Assembly (NCBI GenBank): GCA_027946365.1
Contig: JAPEUQ010000004.1
Coordinates: 62,001-126,000, forward strand
DNA: 64,000 nucleotides
Direction of reading: 5' to 3'
Source of the DNA: Kalmusia sp. IMI 367209
Lineage: Eukaryota; Ascomycota; Dothideomycetes; Pleosporales; Didymosphaeriaceae
Made by a program: the position numbers and the translations under genes
In this document: positions 42,089 through 54,088 of the stretch, in pieces
Layout of the letters: every line of letters starts with the position of its first letter
Position numbering within the stretch: the stretch's first letter is position 1
Notes under the pieces: model-generated
Told to the model about the DNA's origin: nothing
The model's input: only the letters and a program-made list of their open reading frames with translations
Database searches by the model: none

Positions 42089-43968
42089 TCACTCCCAAAC
42101 GTTAGAAAACAAATCATCGCCCCCGCCAAAGCCGCCCGAGGGTTTGTTTGAAGAAGCTGGTTGATGCGTCGTCGTGGTGTTCGTTGTCGGTGCTGGTGCA
42201 GCGCTGCTCCACCCACCGAAGTCGTCATCTTGCGTGACGGTAGGAGCACCCCATCCCGGACTCTTAGGTTGGGTATGCGTGGTAGTGGTCGTTGTGTGCG
42301 TCGTCTGTGCTGGGGCTGGGGAAGCCCATGCATCCGTACTACCCCAGGCGTCCATGTTGGAGAATCCAGAGAAGGTGGCTGGGGGAGCGGGCGCTGCTGC
42401 TGCGGGAGCGGGCTTAGGTGCAGTTGGCTGAGATAGATCAAAGGCGGAATTCAGTGGTGGTGATGCCATTGTCTGGACTGGAGGCTGAGGTGCCGGGGCA
42501 GACGGCATTGATAGATCGAGTAGATCGTTCATGCCAGAGGATGAGGCAGCTGGCTGAGCGGGAGCAGACGAGAAAGCAGAGAAGTTACCCAACCCGCCTG
42601 CTGGTTTTTGCGCCTGCGTCTGCCTGACAGGAGGTGATTTCGGACCCGAGTCAAAGAAGTTACCACCACCTCCAAACATACTGGACGACGCAGATGGAGG
42701 TGACTTTGTCCTTGTGAAGCTATCCAGGCCTGAAAAGGGAGACGGCTTAGGGGCAGGCGCTGCAGCTTGACCGAAAGACAGGTCGGTGAACGCATCATTC
42801 AAACCTCCAAAACCCGACTGTTGTGGTTGTGGTGAGTGCTGGGATGGAGAAGCAAGTCCGCCAAAAGAGTCCTGACGGGCATGTTGCTGAGGTGGCGGGG
42901 CAGCGGCGGCGGGCTTCGAAGCGTACAAAGACAAGATAGATTGCTTAAGGTCTGGTCGCGAAGGAGCAGCAGCTGCTGGTCCCGTACTAGAAGGACGAGC
43001 AGGCTGCGCAGGGGTGCTGCCCAGAAAATCAAGGCCTAGCAGCGAGTCCCCAGCCTTAGTCTGCTTCGGCGGGGCGGGCTCTGCCTTTGGAGGAACAGCT
43101 CGTGCCGCTGGCGGCCCTGTGCTAGCCCGCGGGGGCACTGTTGTGGTCTCATCGTCGCCGAATAGATCGATGGCGGGTTGCGGTGCGGGTGCGGCTCGGG
43201 GCGCTGGGGGCGGGCGTGAAGATGGGCTGCCGAGTCGCTGCGATGCGGACCGTTCGATCTGAACTTTCTCCTGGACCTTCTTCAAGGGCTGTGTTCACAT
43301 TAGCTTGATACGCAGACAGCATCTGCAGAATAGACCTACCATGTCATCGTCCGAGACATCTAGCGTAGATGGGTCCGGTATAGGACCGTCCATGACCCAT
43401 CGCTTCGACTCGTACTTTGTTCGAATAAAGTTCTCGATCTTGCTACCGTGTATTAGACCTTCGTAAGTACGTGAATGCGGGGTACGTACGCTTCAGATGG
43501 CACATGCCCAGGAGCTAGTTTTGCTTCCCAGTATCTGCAATTGTCAGTTTCACCTCCATCTCAGGCGATGCTAGACTGACTTGTTCGCGCGTGCGTTGCC
43601 CCACTTCAGCACGCTCTGCAGTTGTTCGTCTGTCCACGAATCGAGGTCCACTGACTTGACTCGGCTGATGTGTGTTCCCATGCCACGGTGGATACCAGAG
43701 CATCTAACGGCTGTCAATGCGAGCGACGGGGAGGGGTTGTAGACAATCGCCATACCGAATGCACACAAAGATGCCTAGATTCCAGCTGGCCCATCGCGGG
43801 TCTGTACTTTGTATGAGCATATGAATTCCTCAGGCGTAGGCTACAATACACACGCTTGTTCCTCTTGCAGTCTGCGCAACTCTTGTTCGCCTCGATTTTC
43901 ACCAAGCTCTTCAGCGTCTGGCGGTTCTGCTCCGCACGATCGGCGGCGGGATTGGGCCGCCGCGACAT
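42089..43968 (-). CDS. ArfGAP, Age2/SMAP type
   Basis: Six exons, 5' to 3': 43854-43968, 43756-43801, 43581-43703, 43490-43534, 43340-43442, 42089-43288 (543 aa). The first about 130 residues are a complete ArfGAP domain with the zinc finger C31-x2-C34-x17-C52-x2-C55 in the context [20 protein letters not shown], the catalytic arginine just after it, and [14 protein letters not shown]. The remaining 400 residues are low-complexity (Pro, Ala, Ser, Gln, Gly), with short motifs such as DLFGDDE and GLDFLG that resemble clathrin/AP-binding linear motifs. This fits fungal Age2-like ArfGAPs and human SMAP1/2, which stimulate GTP hydrolysis on Arf1 in TGN/endosome coat cycling. All splice sites are canonical. 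Confidence 0.93.
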
Positions 43969-44441
43969 TGTGGGCTACTGTTATGTGCGCGAAGCCGTAA
44001 AGATGTTTGCGGAGGATGCGGCGTGAAGGGGCGCTGGGAAGATGGAAGAGGAAGAAGCGATCTGCCGCGTGGGCGTTCGAGATATGTGTACAAGTCCGAG
44101 GGTGGTGAAAGTGCCCAAACGTTTGGTTTGGCCTTGGCAGCCGTCAGAGTCGCACCAGGGATGTCTAGATGCCTGATTGGCCCGTGCAAGCCTATCTGAA
44201 GTGCTTCCAGTTTAGAGCCACTAGGAGAAAGCTGTCACGGCATGAGATGGTTTCTAAGTAAGCAAGCTCATTGTGAGCGTGCTTCTGACAAATTGAATTC
44301 GCTGTGCAATGCTACTGAACTCAAATGCTCAATTGTTGAAAATGGTATCGTCCCAAGCGCCATTCCCATGCCCGTGGTATCAAAATGGGTTATGCTACAT
44401 ATGTGTACAATCTCTCGCCGATCACCGCGTGGCGAGATGTA
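43969..44441. other. Spacer between ArfGAP and ZNF830-like gene
   Basis: Promoter of the ArfGAP and 3' flank of the next gene; small frames only. Confidence 0.5.
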
Positions 44442-45179
44442 TCAAGCTGGTTGAAATCGCCAGTCGTCCCACTCCTCACCATCCGAGTCGCTGTCCTCGG
44501 CATCGAGCCCAGTAGTAGGTAGATCGGTGTCCTCTTCGCGATTTTCGGTACCCGCATGTTTCGCTCGAAGAGCCTCTCTCTGGTCCCGCAGCTTCTTCAC
44601 CCGCTCTTCCAAGCCCTCCATCTCGTCGAACTCGTCCTCGAGCGCACGCGCGGCGTCCTCCTTCTCCCCCTCCATCTCCTCGTCCCGGCGGGCGCGCTGT
44701 GCGCTCTGTTCTTCTCGTGCTTGTGCGGCCAATTGAGCTGCAGTCATCGGTGCAGCTTCGATGACGGCACCGGAGTATGATATCGTGTTCTGCTGGTTGG
44801 TGTTGCGCTCGGTTTCAGCAGCTGCCTGGTCCATCTCGGCCATGAAGGCATCCAGTTCCGCATCGGCGGCGGGCGGTAGTGCTGGCTCGGCGACATCGGG
44901 CAGCTGGAGCGCGTCTCCGGTCTCTGCTGCTGGCGGGCCTGCGACAGGGTCGACTGTGCTTGCTTCCACTTCCGCCTCTGTCTCTGTCTCTCGCGTGGCG
45001 CCTTCGTCGAAGAAACCTGCGGGAACGCCAGCACTCTCCTCGGTCCTCGTCCGCTTCCGCTCTTCGGCATTGTCGTCTGCGGCTTTCCGTTTCCTCGAAG
45101 TCGGCGCGGGCTGCTTGGGCGGCTTGGCCTGCTGGCGGGCAGCGCGCTGCTGGCGGAGCAGAGAGCGGACGTCTGCCAT
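44442..45179 (-). CDS. ZNF830/CCDC16-like nuclear protein, no zinc finger seen
   Basis: Single exon, 245 aa from the ATG at 45179 (MADVRSLLRQQRAARQQ). The opening MADVRSLL, a middle GVPAGFFDEG, a coiled-coil near the end (DEMEGLEERVKKLRDQREAL) and the terminal EEWDDWRF are all features of the ZNF830/CCDC16 family, which acts with the spliceosome and in genome stability. The C2H2 finger normally found soon after MADVRSLLR is absent: the region is Lys/Pro/Arg-rich with a nuclear-localisation-like RKRKAADD, and I find no cysteines. Either this lineage has lost the finger or I am matching a shorter relative. It is divergent from the Bye1-like gene. Confidence 0.7.
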   Translation of the reverse strand: MADVRSLLRQQRAARQQAKPPKQPAPTSRKRKAADDNAEERKRTRTEESAGVPAGFFDEGATRETETEAEVEASTVDPVAGPPAAETGDALQLPDVAEPALPPAADAELDAFMAEMDQAAAETERNTNQQNTISYSGAVIEAAPMTAAQLAAQAREEQSAQRARRDEEMEGEKEDAARALEDEFDEMEGLEERVKKLRDQREALRAKHAGTENREEDTDLPTTGLDAEDSDSDGEEWDDWRFQPA

Positions 45180-45868
45180 GGTGTGCGAGAGTCGCAAGCG
45201 CGAGTATGCAGGCCACAGGAGATGCTGTGCAGTGTGTAATTGGGTTGTGTAATGGTGCAATCTGGGTGTGCGCAGCAGCTGCGCAAGAAATTGGAGCTGG
45301 CTTGCTGCAGCGTATCGCAGCGACGTAAGCGACGGCGACGGCGTCGGCGTGCCAAGCGGCAAGCGGCAATCGGCGCAAGCGGCCTGAGCTCTCCACCTTT
45401 TGCCCGTGCTTTCTGTGCTTCTCCTCACCCCATTCCATCACGCCCACACGACACCGAGCGGAGACATCTTGCGCGCCCACGCCTCGCCCACTCGTCCCAG
45501 CACCTTCGCCGCCTTGCTGCGCGCTCTCCGGACGCGACCCCTCGTGCATTTCTTCCTCGACGCTGCGCACCCGTGGCAGCAGCTCCACGGTGGAAGCTCT
45601 TGAGGGTTCTGTCGCAAGGAAGCTGCAGCCTTGATCTGCCCGTCGCGATTACGCCTCGCAGCACCCACGGTATCGTAGGTGGCAAGGGGAGCCCGCGCGC
45701 TCGTTTCTTTAGTTAGACGCCGCTCTCCTGTGGTCTGTTCTGCCGCCTCTGCGCAGCAGCCCACAGCGGAGGCTCCAGGCTTTTTCGTAGATCGTGAATT
45801 ATCTGCTCTTTGCGTAACTTGACACCTGGTCGCGTCTGTTTTGAGCCCACGTCTGCCCGCTTCACACC
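45180..45868. promoter_or_regulatory. Shared upstream region of ZNF830-like and Bye1-like genes
   Basis: A GC-rich gap of about 690 bp between two divergent housekeeping-type genes. The many long open frames reflect high GC, not genes. Confidence 0.5.
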
Positions 45869-48606
45869 ATGGCCGGTAAGCAGACTCCGTTGCGCACCCG
45901 CTGGAGGCGATTGTCGACACCTCGCACCACGCGTCTCGCGCCATCTCACACTCCCGCCACGATGCTAATCTTCTTGCCGCAGACGAAGTACGCCGCTCCG
46001 GGCGTGCCAACAAGGGACACCATACTAAGAACGCTGACGCCCTCGACGAGCCCCTCATCAAGCCCAAGTCGAAGCCGAAGACGGACAAGAAGGGCAAACC
46101 CACCGCCAACGCGTCGGCAGCGCGCTCCCAGTCCGCCCATTCCGCCGAGCCAGAAGAGGAGGAGGACGAAGAAGAAGAAGACGCTGTCATCCGATGCGTG
46201 TGCGGCGACCAACGCGACATAGAAGGCCTACAGATGATATGCTGCGACAAGTGCGAAGCATGGCAACACAACAAATGCTTGCACCTGCCTCAAGGCAACT
46301 ACTGGGAAGGCAAAGAGTACTACTGCGAACAATGCAAACCAGAGGATCACCAGGAGCTGCTCGCGCTCATGGCGCGTGGCGAAAAGCCATGGATCAAGTG
46401 GAGGAAGGGGAAGCCTCCCAAATCGCGACCGAGTGACGTGAAGCCGAGCGGCAAGCAGGAAAAGACCAAAACTGCCACGCCTCAACCCTCTCAGTCGGCT
46501 GCACCAAGCCCCGCAGCAGCCCAGCCCAATGCGCCAACTCCCGCCCCACCCACAGCTACGCCTACACCTGTCGCTCTCCCTAAAGACACTTCGTCAGATG
46601 GGCCGAACGGGCAAGCTGACGCAAAGGTACGTCCTACTATAAAGGTTCTCTTGGACATTCCTAACACTGTCCAGTCGAGCTCGAGCAAGAAGGAGGCGAC
46701 CAAGAGTCAACCGCAATCCCCGCTTGGCGAGAAGCGACGGCACGACTCTACATCAGAAAAGGACACCTCGAGCAAGAAGCGTAGAAAGTCTAGTGGACCG
46801 AAGTCCGAGAACGTTGCATCCCAATCGGGGATCACCAATGAGATCGAGGGCTTGCCTCCCAAACAGAAGCCCTTGGTAGAAAAGCTACGGGATACGCTGA
46901 TACCGCTCATAAGCACAGCATCAGAGTCACGTGGATACCAGATTCCGGGAGGTCAGACTGCGCAGTCTATTGCTACTCGAGTAGCTCTAGACGTCGACCG
47001 CGCCGCTGTGCTGCGTCATGGAGAACCGGCCGGTCCCGAAGCGCCTTTTACCCTCCAGCTACGCAGCATCATCTTCAACGTGAAGAAGAACTCAAGCTTA
47101 GTAGATCAATTATTATCCGGCAGCCTAAAGGCCGAGGACTTCGCGTCCATGTCTTCCGAAGAAATGGCAAGCGACGAGAAGCAACGGGAATACGCTGCTA
47201 TCAGAGAGGCAAACGAGAAGCAGATGGTGCTCACCGAGGAAGTCGGCCCCAGGTTTCGCAAGACCCACAAGGGCGAAGAGCTTGTGGATAACGAAGCTGC
47301 ACACCAACATGATGAATTCAAACCGCCACCCCCGCCACGAGAAAGAGATGACGAAAAGCCATCTGTCCCGCAGTCTCCTGTTCAGGAAGGCCATGCAACT
47401 GTGGAATTGCCTGAGGATGTCGATCGACGGGAACCAATCGCAGTAGATACAACCGGAGCAGCAGATAACGCGCGGCGACCCTCAACAAACTTTGACATCA
47501 ACTCCGTCTTTGCCCAAGTTCGCTCGCCACAGAACGAGCAGCAATCATTTCTTCACCGCCGTCAAAGCTCTATCAAACCGCCCGAGAAGAACACACAAGG
47601 CCCCGGAATCGATGCGGACGTCGATCGCTTGTTGAAAGACGAAGATGGCGATGTCGATATGACCACCTTCTCTGATGAGACTATAGTATGGCATGGACAC
47701 ATCAAGATGCAGCACATGGAGTCATTTGAAAGTGTTGCCCGTTTTGTCGCAGGTGGCGATTTCGGAAAGGCCATCCCTTGGAATAAGTTATTGTCAAACA
47801 ACTTGCCAATTGAAGGGCGTATCGAAGAAGGCAAAGGCGACGAGTATATTAGGGGCTTGGCGCTAACAGGCAGTCATGATGTTGCTGTGCTGGCTCTGAG
47901 CCCGGTTGATACAGACGGACGCGCGTTTATGGACAGCCTCTACCAATACTTCCAGCCACGTCAACGGTGGGGAGTGGTTCCGGTCGACAGACTTGACAAC
48001 GAGGCCATGCGCGACTTATACGTCATTCCTATCCCGCCTGGTGGCAGCAATCTGCCTCAGTTCATGGATTTGCTGGAATACTGCACGATCGAAACCCCCC
48101 GGAAAGAGGCGATGCTGCTGCTTGCACTCGTCGCTAAGCTCCCCGATATACAACCGCAGTCGCAACTTTTCCCACACCCACCACACGCGAACGTAGCAGA
48201 GCAAACTCCTGCGGCAGTGCAACCACCAAATGGAGCGAACGGCCCCAGTCCCTCACCGCTGACCAACCCCCACGGCCCTGCATATTCTCCAGTCGGATCT
48301 TCATTTCCTACCAGCCAGCCATTTGGCAGCAACTACCCACCTCAGCCAAACAACGGCTACGCTCAACAAGGCCTTTCACAAGCGCCATCGCCACCTGTCG
48401 ACCCGGCCGCTATTCTTGGGCCATACATGGGTGCCCCTGTCGTGCAGACATTCCTCCAGAACCAGATGTCGTACGACCAGTTACATAATTTGAAGGCTAT
48501 CCTAGACAAGGTACCTGCGGCGCGAGACAGCATGGAAGTGCTTGGCCAGTATCTCGCGCAGCAGAACGCCTTGGTAGATGCGAATGGCAATGCAAATGGA
48601 ACATAA
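45869..48606 (+). CDS. Bye1-like PHD / TFIIS-M / SPOC protein
   Basis: Three exons: 45869-45875, 45983-46626, 46675-48606 (860 aa). The first exon is only 7 nt (ATGGCCG) and joins to give MADEVRRSGRANKG. The second intron is 48 nt with GTACGT, CTAAC and CAG; because its length is a multiple of three it stays open and could be mistaken for coding. Domains in order: acidic stretch; PHD finger at about 73-120 (RCVCGDQRDIEG ... CCDKCEAWQHNKC ... YYCEQC); basic low-complexity region; TFIIS middle domain at about 273-420; SPOC domain at about 550-705 (ETIVWHGHIKMQH ... RWGVVPVDRL); Pro/Gln-rich tail. This order is that of yeast Bye1, which binds H3K4me3 and RNA polymerase II. Nuclear. Confidence 0.92.
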
Positions 48607-49152
48607 GTTGGTCCCCGTCCAGATGCGAGTTCAAGAGCGGGAACAGGTGCTTTAGATGCGGGCACGAGATTTCTTAGTTGCTGTTATCGGATTGTTGTAT
48701 TATTTGCGGGAGATGGCTTCAGTTTCGGTTCCGCGGCGCACGGGAGTGTCGAGGTTGCGTGTCTGTTCATGCGCTTACTTCTGCTTCTTTGTATACCCCA
48801 CGAGACACGATGGGGTTATGGTCGCATGTGCTTTTTTTCCTGAGATGATTGGGTTCTCCTCGGCTTGGATCAGGGGCCGGAATAAGTCTTCTATCCGCTT
48901 TGAGCAGCGATATCCTTCGCCAAAAATCACATCCTATCTTTTGTTGAAACAAGAACGTCTGATGTCCAAGTGATGCGATTTCGACTTATAATCCAGTGTC
49001 TAACGCCCCGACGCCAAACGCTCGAACAGCCGTGCCGTATGATAGATACAAAACTCCAAATATGCATGTCGCGCCCGTATTGAACATACTCCCTCCGCAT
49101 TCCGCACCTATGAATACACACACGCTCCACGCCCCTCATCCACTTCTTTCCA
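48607..49152. other. Spacer between convergent genes
   Basis: 3' flanks of the Bye1-like and SNARE genes; no gene recognised. Confidence 0.5.
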
Positions 49153-49525
49153 TTAGAAAATGATCCTCCACACCCAATACAGTACCAAGCACGCCCCTAC
49201 AATGATGCCCGCCAGCTTGAACACGGCAACCTTGTTCCCGCTCTGCGCCATGCGCGCCAGGCGCCCCGCGCTACCCTTGAGCGTTGTGCCTAGCGAGCTG
49301 AACGTGTCCGACGTGTTGTCGATGAGCGTATGGTCGCGCGCGTTGTCGTAGATGTCGATGGTGACGCCGCGGAGGGCGGAGACCTTGGCGCTGAGCTCGT
49401 CGAGGCGGGAGTTGTTTTGTCTGGCGGAGAGGTGTTAGTGAAGAGCGACAGCATAGAACGGATAAGGTAGGGGATTTGGGGGGAGGTGAGGCATACTGTT
49501 CGCGTTCGTAGGCTTGGGAGGACAT
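49153..49525 (-). CDS. Bet1/Sft1-type SNARE
   Basis: Two exons, 49497-49525 and 49153-49420 (98 aa), intron 76 nt. Short tail-anchored protein: a 9-residue start, then a Qc-SNARE coiled coil (NNSRLDELSAKVSALRGVTI ... DIYDNARDHTLIDNTSDTFS ... LGTTLKGSAGRLARMAQSG) and a C-terminal membrane anchor (KLAGIIVGACLVLYWVWRII). The SALRGVTIDIY and GSAGRL segments are typical of Bet1/Sft1, which act in ER-Golgi and intra-Golgi fusion. I cannot safely separate Bet1 from Sft1 by eye. The 29-nt first exon means an unspliced reading loses the N-terminus. Confidence 0.9.
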
Positions 49526-51058
49526 CGTGAGGATTGGGGGTGTGGACCAAGGAGAGGGTTTGGGAGCGGCTTGTTCGATTTCGCAGAGAATAGAGGGTGC
49601 GACGTTTCGCGGTGTAAGTATGCAATGTTTTCTTCGTGTGAGTTCGGGGTTTGTTATGGTGCTGGGAGGGCGTATGCAGGTATCATTCTAGATGGCGCGG
49701 TAGGTGTGGCTTAAGAGGTTATGACGGAGGTCCTGGTGCCAAGGTAGGGGGAGGTTTGATTGGCTAGCTGCAGGGTAGTGGGCTTGTGGGGAAAGGGTCT
49801 CCGTTTTCGTATCTTTCCCCAGTCTACATGCAGACGTTCGTTGTAGATGCTGATCTCACGATCCCATCTATTGTGTACGATACCGTATCGGAGGATTTTT
49901 ACCACTTCATTACGCACGAATTAGATCATCATCGGGACAGAGCCCTCACCAATCACGATGGAACCGTATGGGTATACGATTGTTCTCTTGATTCTATGCT
50001 CGTGGCGAACTGTCATTTTCAACGTTTTTTACTATCGCGTTGTCAGTGATCATTGTTTCATTCCGTAAATTGTGAAATCGTTACCCAGCCCAAAAGAGTA
50101 GTACACGATGAAGGGAGCGCTTCCTCTTTTTCTATACATAACCTCGAAGGCCGTGACTAGTGACAATAAACCAACATTATATCTGTTGAAGAAACGAGGC
50201 TCTAAAAAGCTCTATAGACCTACAGCGTCTAGTGTACGAGCTTACGATCCCTTACACGAAGAGCTTAGCTAGTTTCATCCTATGATCACGTATAAATACC
50301 TGCCAATCCGGCGAATATTTCATTCCTATGTAGCAATCTGGTCGATTCGCTCATTGAGTCCTTGGTTTCCGTCTCGAATTCTCTTTCACGATACCTGATC
50401 TTGACAAAGGTCAATCGTTCATGGCTATGGATAGTGGATACGCGAGAGGATGTCTGAACGCAATAATGCATGTCTGATCTAGTACGGACTTCATCAGAAA
50501 ATTAGGCTAGGATTTGCGGGCCAGGATCATCCCTTGAGTTTCCTAATTGATGCATGCTGTTGTTTTATACCTCTAGGAATTGCTTCTCAGATAAGAATAG
50601 TTCGAATGTTAGACGGGATTTTAGGTGATGTCGAAGTATCTGAGATCTCCTTGGTAAAGGCGTCGTCGTTTCAACACCAGTGCGGCCATCGGCAACCCAG
50701 CTCCCATCCCCGCTAGTCGCGATGAAAAAAACCTCACGCAACACTCAAACCACACATCAACATAAACGGGCACTTCTTCATTAATCTCGCATTGCGAACG
50801 AACATGCTCTCGCGTCATGGCCCAATGCGCTAGATGACCAAAGAGATGCGCTCCTTAATGTCCCGTACCAATCCAATCCATCAAAAGCGCCAGTCCAAGA
50901 TATCCGTTCCTTCGTTCAAAAATGCGCCGCGAACGCCATGTCAGCCCAAAGATGCCATGGCTGTGTGTGAAATAGGTATAGAAAAAGCAGCAGATATACA
51001 AGTCCCCACATTTCGAGTCATTATCATCTTTCTCCTCTTCTTCTCGTCTGCGTGTGGT
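49526..51058. other. Intergenic region, no gene recognised
   Basis: About 1.5 kb with small frames only. The frame 50834-51250 (plus) overlaps the last exon and intron of the carrier gene on the other strand and is not supported. Confidence 0.45.
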
Positions 51059-52154
51059 TTACTTGGTGATGAAGCCAAGGTAATCCGCAACGAGAAGCGT
51101 CACCATCCTATTCAAGTCAGTCCTAATCATCTTTTGGTCCCCATTTTGGGCGAGGGGGAGGAACTCACGCATGCGGCGCAATGCGCACATAATACGTCCC
51201 AAATCCTCTATAAAACCTCAACAAACCCTCATCCCTCGCAACCTGCTTGAAGCAGTCAAACATGCCTTTATACGGCAATGAGCCATCCGCGGCCCTTGTC
51301 TGCTTCTGCAACCTCGTCTTCACGAAATCAAACGGCAAGCTGAAAAAACTCGCGAAGAAGCCCGCGACCGCCGACGCCGTCAACGTCTGCGTCTTCGGCG
51401 ACAGACTCGACCCCTTGAGCTGATTCTTCGCCTCGGAGAAGAAGGCCAGCTGTCCGAAGTTCAGCGCCATGGCGCGCACGACGGTCGGATAGCACCCGGC
51501 CCATAACCTTGTCACGCCTTCTGCTTTGGAGATGCGGACGAGGGCGTCGATGACGGACGTGTAATTTGCGCGCTGGGCGAGGGGCTTGAGCCCGTCAGAT
51601 TGCATGCGGATGAGGGCCAAGTCCGCGGGGTTGCCGACCATGGCTGCAAGCCCACCTGCGGCGAGGCCCGCGCCTGCGCGTTCCTTGAATCCGATCTTCT
51701 GGCCCTTGGATTCGGCGGAGGCCTGTAGCGACTTCATGAAGGTGTCGAAGAAGCCGAGACGCGCGGTCGTGTACACGGCTTGGCGCAGCAGACCGGCGCT
51801 AAGACCTGTGTAAAGGTCGAGAACTTTCCCGCTGGCGACTATCTCCCTAAATACGGACACCGGGGTAGGCTTCGGGCCTGTCTTGACGCCTTCACCCGCG
51901 AGCTGTAACCTCACTTTTACCATGTCCACGGGCTGGATGACTGTAGTGGCCGTCATGCCTGCAATGCCGCCGTTGATGAAAGGTAGTGCTGCTCGTACGA
52001 AGGGCGTGTGGAGGAAGTTGGACGTCGCCTGCTTGGGGTTCTCTGCTGCGTTCTTCATGGCGGCGGAGGCGTCTGCGAGGGCTGATTCTGAAGTCTGCTT
52101 CGCGCTGTCGATGGCACGGGAGGCGGGCATCTTAAGGGTTGCTACTGTTGACAT
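51059..52154 (-). CDS. Mitochondrial 2-oxoglutarate/malate-type carrier
   Basis: Two exons, 51169-52154 and 51059-51107, 61-nt intron (344 aa). Three mitochondrial-carrier repeats are visible, each with a P-x-D motif: QPVDMVKVRLQ, NPADLALIRMQSDG and LPFDFVKTRLQ. The second-repeat NPADLALIRMQ and the ending YYVRIAPHAMVTLLVADYLG are characteristic of the oxoglutarate/dicarboxylate carrier branch. The last 16 codons, including the end of helix 6, come from the small second exon. An N-terminal extension of about 45 residues precedes the first repeat. It should exchange dicarboxylates across the mitochondrial inner membrane; exact substrate is inferred from family. Confidence 0.92.
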
Positions 52155-54088
52155 GACGGTCAATTGAAGCTCTATATGTGAATTGATGACTCGGAAAGGT
52201 CAGAATGTGATGGTGGCTTCAGCCAGACCAGCAAACAGAACAATCGACTTGAAGTAGAGAAAACACCACCTCAATTGAACAGGACGAAGGCCGGTCTATG
52301 AATGCCATCGCACAGTGCGAGCAATGCTAAGCTCTGGCACCATGTCCGCAGCTTTGCTGGTGCAAAATACAGCCGCGGCCGTAACGACATAGTGTAGACA
52401 GGCAGCTCGGGGACCAGGGTCGTGAAAGCGGTGGAGGCCCGAGTCCCGCGGGGTGTGGATTTCCTCTCCGAAAAACTCCGCATGTGCGAATCAAGAGCAC
52501 TGTGGTCCGTTCTGAGCTCCAAAAGGAGAGTGTACGTACCTCGCTGGAGTGGTATTTGCCCGCGCCAAGTCGCTCTGGCTTCGCGGGTGGGTCGCGCGTC
52601 GATATCGGTTAGACTGCCTCAACGAGCAATTCGCAGTGGAGCACGTCTGCCCTACAGTGTACCAGGGTCTTCCAAAGTGCGGTCGGAAAGGTGGGCGGCG
52701 GTTGGTACCACTCGCAAACAGGTGAATTGATAGAGAAACGGAGGGCAAGAGATGGGACGACAAGAGAGCGGAGGTTGTCCCCTCGCCCGCGATCTTCCCC
52801 TCACTGTGGTTGGCCTGCACCCCGCACTCCAAAGAGGAGCGCGAGACCAGCCTGCTGCGACGCACGGCTTCCGTGACGTGAGCAACTGTGCAACGGCAGA
52901 CGCAACCAATGGCCATGGCCCAAATTGGAGAAACCCTTTATGCGGCACTCGAGGGCCCCTTTGGGAGTTTCGGGACGAGGCGTCCATGCATGGAGCGCGC
53001 TGTCGCGTGTCCAGTGTCGTCAACCGGCTCAACAAGCAGGTTTGTCTCCCATGTACCTCGAATATCACAGCCGCAATGCGATCGTCAGGTACGGTAACAT
53101 GGCTGCCTCGAGCTTCGACGCCAGTTGACCGCTTGCCGTTCCATGCCTGTGGAATGCTGACGCTTGCGCTGGACAGACAATGACGTAGATCCCTCCGAAA
53201 GGAATGTCGGAGGAGGATTCGACACCACATCGGCTAATCCACCTGCAGCTCGATCAAGCATCCTAATACCCTGCGAAATGGCTGCAAGTGCGTAGTAAGG
53301 TGACATTTGTCCATACATGCGAACACCAATCCAGCTGCGGGAATAAAATCAGCACCCAAGCAGCCTCGAACAAGCGACGCAGGTGCTCCCGTCCCAACAT
53401 GTCCCAAGCCAAAGCCCAAGCTTGAATGGGATCCCTCATATGCAAAGTGACCTCAGCGCACACGCTCTTTTCAACGACCTTGATCACAAGCCGCTAGCAC
53501 CAAGCGGAGACCCAGCATGTTCGCAACGCGACCGCTTATTTGTCGAGCCGTCCACGGGCTCTCTCAACTCATGTAGTCTTTTAAACCGCATAGCATATGG
53601 CCTGCGAGGCTGCGGCGCTTGAATCGCTGCTATCCTAAGCGCTCCGCGCCCGCGGCCGAGAGGTACCCGCGACGACAGCGTGAGGCGCGTACGGCAAAAC
53701 CGCATCAATGTGAACGACTTGGACAGGCGGAGATTTTCCGTCGAAGACGAGAGCCGGACCTCGGAGGGGAGATAACCTACCCGACAGAGAGGAAGCGACG
53801 GGACGAGGAGAGTTGGGCTTTCAGCTAGAGAGTGAGATATTCGTGCAGGGTGCGCTCATTGACTGAGCATATAACGCACCGCTGGGTCCAACAGACGATT
53901 AGCTTCTGGTGGTGTTAATTGAACAGCAGCATGTGACCGATGGCATGCCTTTCGTTGTTTCGGAAGGTATACTGTACATCAATAGTTGCCCCTTCTTCAT
54001 TTGATCTCAATGAAGATACTGGTCAACGTACCCGATGGTCACCTGACCTTACCTCTACTGACGCCCCGAATTCCACAAGGGGAAGACT
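52155..54088. other. Long intergenic region, no gene recognised
   Basis: Nearly 2 kb of GC-rich DNA between the carrier promoter and the 3' end of the Nse2 gene. Long frames (52491-52916, 52652-53230 minus; 52752-53183 plus) overlap on opposite strands and show no motifs. No RNA gene or repeat seen. Confidence 0.45.

Noticed and set aside
42161..43262. Plus-strand frames opposite the ArfGAP tail
   Set aside because: They mirror the low-complexity Pro/Ala/Gln coding region on the minus strand and have no independent support.
44527..45716. Several long plus- and minus-strand frames around the ZNF830-like gene and its promoter
   Set aside because: High GC keeps stops rare; only the MADVRSLL frame has recognisable family features.
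52491..53230. Minus-strand frames of 141 and 192 codons
   Set aside because: They overlap each other and opposite frames, are Arg/Cys/Ser-rich without motifs, and lack introns or a plausible start context.
53619..53828. Arg-rich frames that look coding in part
   Set aside because: Composition is explained by GC-rich repeats of CG-containing codons; no homologous motif can be named.
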